A stretch of DNA of 7,037 nucleotides from DASZHA01 sp049644325 (GTDB lineage: Bacteria > Chloroflexota > Dormibacteria > DASZGP01), in assembly GCA_049644325.1 (NCBI GenBank), contig JBARRR010000035.1, positions 1-7,037 of the forward strand. Reading direction: 5' to 3'. Position 1 is the stretch's first letter. Every line of letters begins with the position of its first letter. The notes under the pieces were generated by a model, which was not told the origin of the DNA, did not search any database, and saw nothing but the letters and a program-made list of their open reading frames with translations. This document shows positions 5,347-7,037 of this stretch, in pieces. Made by a program: the position numbers and the translations under genes.

Positions 5347-6567
5347 CTACGCGGCGATGGACTGTGTCGGTCCGCGGGCGAACGGCGGGATATACAGGAC
5401 CGTGCCGTCGTCCTTGAGGGCGACATCCCAACCACCCTCGTGCACCAGCCAATGGTGGTGAGGACAGAGCAGGATCATCTCGCTGATCTTGGTCCGGCGC
5501 GATCTCGAATACCAGACCACGTGATGGGGTGAGCATTGCGATGCCGGTCGGTGACATCCTCGGCCCCGACAGTGCTTCTGCTGCAGGTCCATCGCCTGCC
5601 GCTCCTTCCGGGTCGGCATCCGCCGTGAGTGAGCGGCAGCGACGGGGATGAGCTTGTCGTCAAGCAGGATCTTGGTGAAGGAAGCGTTGCAGGCGTAGCG
5701 GCGCAGCATCTCACCCGAGATGGGATCGACGTACTCCAGCTCCGCTGCCGGCGCGCCATCAATACCGAGGAAGGTGTCGGGGGTGCCGCTGATGGTGATC
5801 TCGACCGCCGGACCGCCCTCGCCTATGAGCCGGTCGATCATGGCATCGGCCATGCGACGCGCTCGCTGGCGATGGTCGTCGGGGCCGAGCCGCTGCGACC
5901 GCCGACTGGTGTCCAGGGCAATGATCGCGGCGGTGGGCGTGTCCAGGCGCAGGTTGAGGTAGGTGGTGCCGTCCTCCTGGCGGTTGATGGTCAGCTCGCG
6001 CATCTCGACAGCATTGGCCTCTTCCTCAACAACACCTTTCGGGTCCTGGACATGGCGCATGTTGAGACAGGTGTGGCGGAAGCGGCTGACGCTTTCGTCC
6101 AGTGCCTTCTTCAGCAGAGGAGCCTCATCGAAGCTGCCGGTGTTACGCCGGGCGATGAACGCTGCGTTACGGGCCATGTGGACCAGGTGGCCGAAGCCGA
6201 TCTTGCCTTCATCAAGGGCCTCGCTGGCCTGAGGCAGCTCGCCAATGTGCTCGCCAACCACAAGCGTTTCAGCAGCGTCGGAGTAGGACATCTGGGCGGA
6301 ATGACGGAGCCAATCAGTGTCCGTGTTGAAGCCGGCGTCATCCCAAAGCCCAGACTTCGAGTACTCCCCAACCATGAGGGCCCGCTTGCGGAGCAGCATG
6401 TCGATGGTCTGGCTGACGTGGACGACCCGCTCACCGATCTCAGCAGGGTGGGAGGCACGGTCGGGACCCTGGCAGAACTTCTCCGCGGCGGCGCGGATGT
6501 CGCGACAATCGTGGCCGACATCCCGTTCGGCCCAGATGAACGGAGCTCCCCCTTCCGCCCAATCCAT
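5347..6567 (-). CDS. DUF222-HNH endonuclease of the 13E12-like family
   Basis: A 406-residue protein. Residues from about 40 to 290 fit DUF222: a WLRHSAQMSYSDAAETLVVG helix pair near 86-105, then ELPQASEALDEGKIGFGHLV near 110-129. The C-terminus (330-380) is an HNH nuclease domain with Cys333, Cys338, Cys345, His348-His349, then LLCPHHHWLVHEGGW (Cys368, His370-372, His376). The Asn usually found before LLC in HHVV...DNLVLLC is Glu363 here, so the nuclease may be altered or inactive. I chose the ATG at 6567 because a perfect TATAAT lies seven bases upstream. Longer in-frame starts (6588, 6750) would put the promoter and LexA box inside the gene, and the longest would overlap the divergent DUF4190 gene. 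Several 13E12-family genes of Mycobacterium tuberculosis are LexA-controlled, which matches the site seen here. Function: probably a damage-induced or mobile-element-related nuclease. Confidence 0.85.
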   Translation of the reverse strand: MDWAEGGAPFIWAERDVGHDCRDIRAAAEKFCQGPDRASHPAEIGERVVHVSQTIDMLLRKRALMVGEYSKSGLWDDAGFNTDTDWLRHSAQMSYSDAAETLVVGEHIGELPQASEALDEGKIGFGHLVHMARNAAFIARRNTGSFDEAPLLKKALDESVSRFRHTCLNMRHVQDPKGVVEEEANAVEMRELTINRQEDGTTYLNLRLDTPTAAIIALDTSRRSQRLGPDDHRQRARRMADAMIDRLIGEGGPAVEITISGTPDTFLGIDGAPAAELEYVDPISGEMLRRYACNASFTKILLDDKLIPVAAAHSRRMPTRKERQAMDLQQKHCRGRGCHRPASQCSPHHVVWYSRSRRTKISEMILLCPHHHWLVHEGGWDVALKDDGTVLYIPPFARGPTQSIAA

Positions 6568-6574
6568 GGGTTTT

Positions 6575-6583
6575 ATTATACCA
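6575..6583 (-). promoter_or_regulatory. extended -10 promoter of the DUF222-HNH gene (leaderless)
   Basis: On the minus strand TGGTATAAT is an extended -10 element with a perfect TATAAT (6580-6575), followed by seven bases and the ATG at 6567. Transcription should begin at or next to the A of the start codon. The AT-rich stretch stands out in a GC-rich window. No -35 consensus is present, as is usual with an extended -10. Confidence 0.75.
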
Positions 6584-6595
6584 AACATATGTTCG
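6582..6595 (-). promoter_or_regulatory. LexA (DinR-type) SOS box
   Basis: The minus strand reads CGAACATATGTTTG, matching the Gram-positive LexA consensus CGAACRNRYGTTYG at every position and the ideal CGAACATATGTTCG at 13 of 14. Its last two bases are the TG of the extended -10, so bound LexA would block RNA polymerase. It should repress the DUF222-HNH gene until DNA damage. The divergent gene starts 84 bases away and is less likely to be affected. Confidence 0.75.
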
Positions 6596-6666
6596 TTCTC
6601 GCCGGCTCCACCTGCCGGCACGACCGTTGTATTTCGACACGGTCGATGCCGTTCGCCAGACCGGAA

Positions 6667-6672
6667 TAGACT
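6667..6672 (+). promoter_or_regulatory. -10 element for leaderless DUF4190 gene
   Basis: TAGACT fits a TAnnnT-type -10 and lies six bases before the ATG at 6679. No ribosome binding site precedes the ATG, so a leaderless transcript is likely. The match to TATAAT is four of six and no clear -35 is seen. Confidence 0.4.
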
Positions 6673-6678
6673 GCCCTG

Positions 6679-7037
6679 ATGGCGTCCCCGGAGCCCCCAC
6701 CGTACGCACCCGGTCCTCCACCGCCTCCCCAATATCCGGTGCCGGGGCAACCTCCGCCTCAGTACCCACCGCCGCTATACCAGGCCCCGCCTCAGTACTA
6801 CGTCCAGCCGGCGCGCACCAACCAGATGGCGGTGGCCAGCCTGATCGCCGGGATCGTGTCCTGGCTCTGCTTCCCGATCCTCGGGGCGCTACTGGCGATC
6901 CTCTTCGGCCACATGGCTCGCAGCCAGATTCGCCAGACGGGAGAGGCTGGCAGCGGCATGGCCACCGTCGGGATCTGGCTCGGCTACATCCATTTCGCCG
7001 TCCTGGTGCTGGCAATCGTGGCAGTGATACTGATCGT
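6679..7037 (+). CDS. DUF4190-type membrane protein with Pro/Tyr-rich arm, partial (C-terminus off window)
   Basis: Open from the ATG at 6679 through the window edge (119 codons and two bases). Residues 2-48 are a Pro/Gln/Tyr-rich arm (PPPYAPGPPPPPQYP-like, with QYPPPLYQ and PPQYYVQP), predicted to be cytoplasmic. RTNQMAVASLIAGIVSWLC starts the first helix (about 52-75). The loop GHMARSQIRQTGEAGSGMAT follows, and a second helix (from about 96) is cut by the edge. This is the complete DUF4190 architecture and a clear paralogue of the 82-residue protein ending at 5289, with the same ARxQIxxxGExGxGMA loop. Only a few residues are probably missing. The start is supported by a -10 element six bases upstream and by the absence of earlier in-frame similarity. 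It is divergent from the DUF222-HNH gene. The role of DUF4190 proteins is unknown. Confidence 0.85.
   Translation, partial: MASPEPPPYAPGPPPPPQYPVPGQPPPQYPPPLYQAPPQYYVQPARTNQMAVASLIAGIVSWLCFPILGALLAILFGHMARSQIRQTGEAGSGMATVGIWLGYIHFAVLVLAIVAVILI

Noticed and set aside
5629..6669. A long plus-strand open frame (346 codons) opposite the DUF222-HNH gene
   Set aside because: It lies antisense to a gene with recognisable DUF222 and HNH motifs and its own promoter. Its translation shows no family features, and long antisense frames are expected in GC-rich DNA.
6568..6750. A longer N-terminus for the DUF222-HNH protein (starts at 6588 or 6750)
   Set aside because: These starts place the TATAAT (all of it within the frame) and, for 6750, also the LexA box inside coding sequence. 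The 6750 start also overlaps the divergent DUF4190 gene, and the added residues look like random Arg-rich translation.

Overview
This is a GC-rich bacterial window holding eight protein genes, two of them cut by the window edges. The gene set combines an F420-type LLM oxidoreductase, an SCP2-type lipid carrier, DUF4190 membrane proteins, a DUF6777-like secreted protein and a 13E12-like DUF222-HNH nuclease. Three genes have leaderless-type starts and one has a Gram-positive-type LexA box. Together these point to a high-GC, F420-using soil lineage such as Actinomycetota, Chloroflexota or Ca. Dormibacterota. The window alone does not decide between them. I see no tRNA, rRNA, CRISPR array or insertion sequence.

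Left part (1-2490, minus strand): an envelope-protein operon. It reads from a 506-residue single-pass protein with a Pro/Gly-rich cytoplasmic arm and a DUF6777-like outer domain, into a four-helix membrane protein (ATGA overlap), into a third Pro/Ala-rich single-pass protein. The third gene starts at TTG, overlaps its neighbour by 8 bases, and leaves the window in a polyglycine tract. An intrinsic terminator at 2449-2484 separates this operon from the SCP2-like gene (2506-2928, minus).

Middle part (2929-5289): the SCP2-like gene and a MerR-family regulator diverge from a 61-bp intergenic region with overlapping promoter elements and a small palindrome. Downstream of the regulator, on the plus strand, are a GTG-started LLM-class F420-type oxidoreductase, preceded by a 13-bp palindrome that overlaps a possible -10, and a small DUF4190-type membrane protein. 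A plausible reading is a small regulon for a lipid or hydrophobic substrate: a carrier, a flavin/F420 oxidoreductase and a local regulator. The substrate cannot be read from the sequence.

Right part (5290-7037): a DUF222-HNH endonuclease on the minus strand lies between two DUF4190 paralogues. Its promoter is the clearest regulatory signal in the window: a perfect TATAAT with an extended -10 TG, seven bases before an ATG (leaderless), abutted by CGAACATATGTTTG, a 13/14 match to the ideal Gram-positive LexA/DinR operator. The nuclease is therefore predicted to be SOS-inducible. The second DUF4190 gene starts divergently at 6679 and runs off the window.
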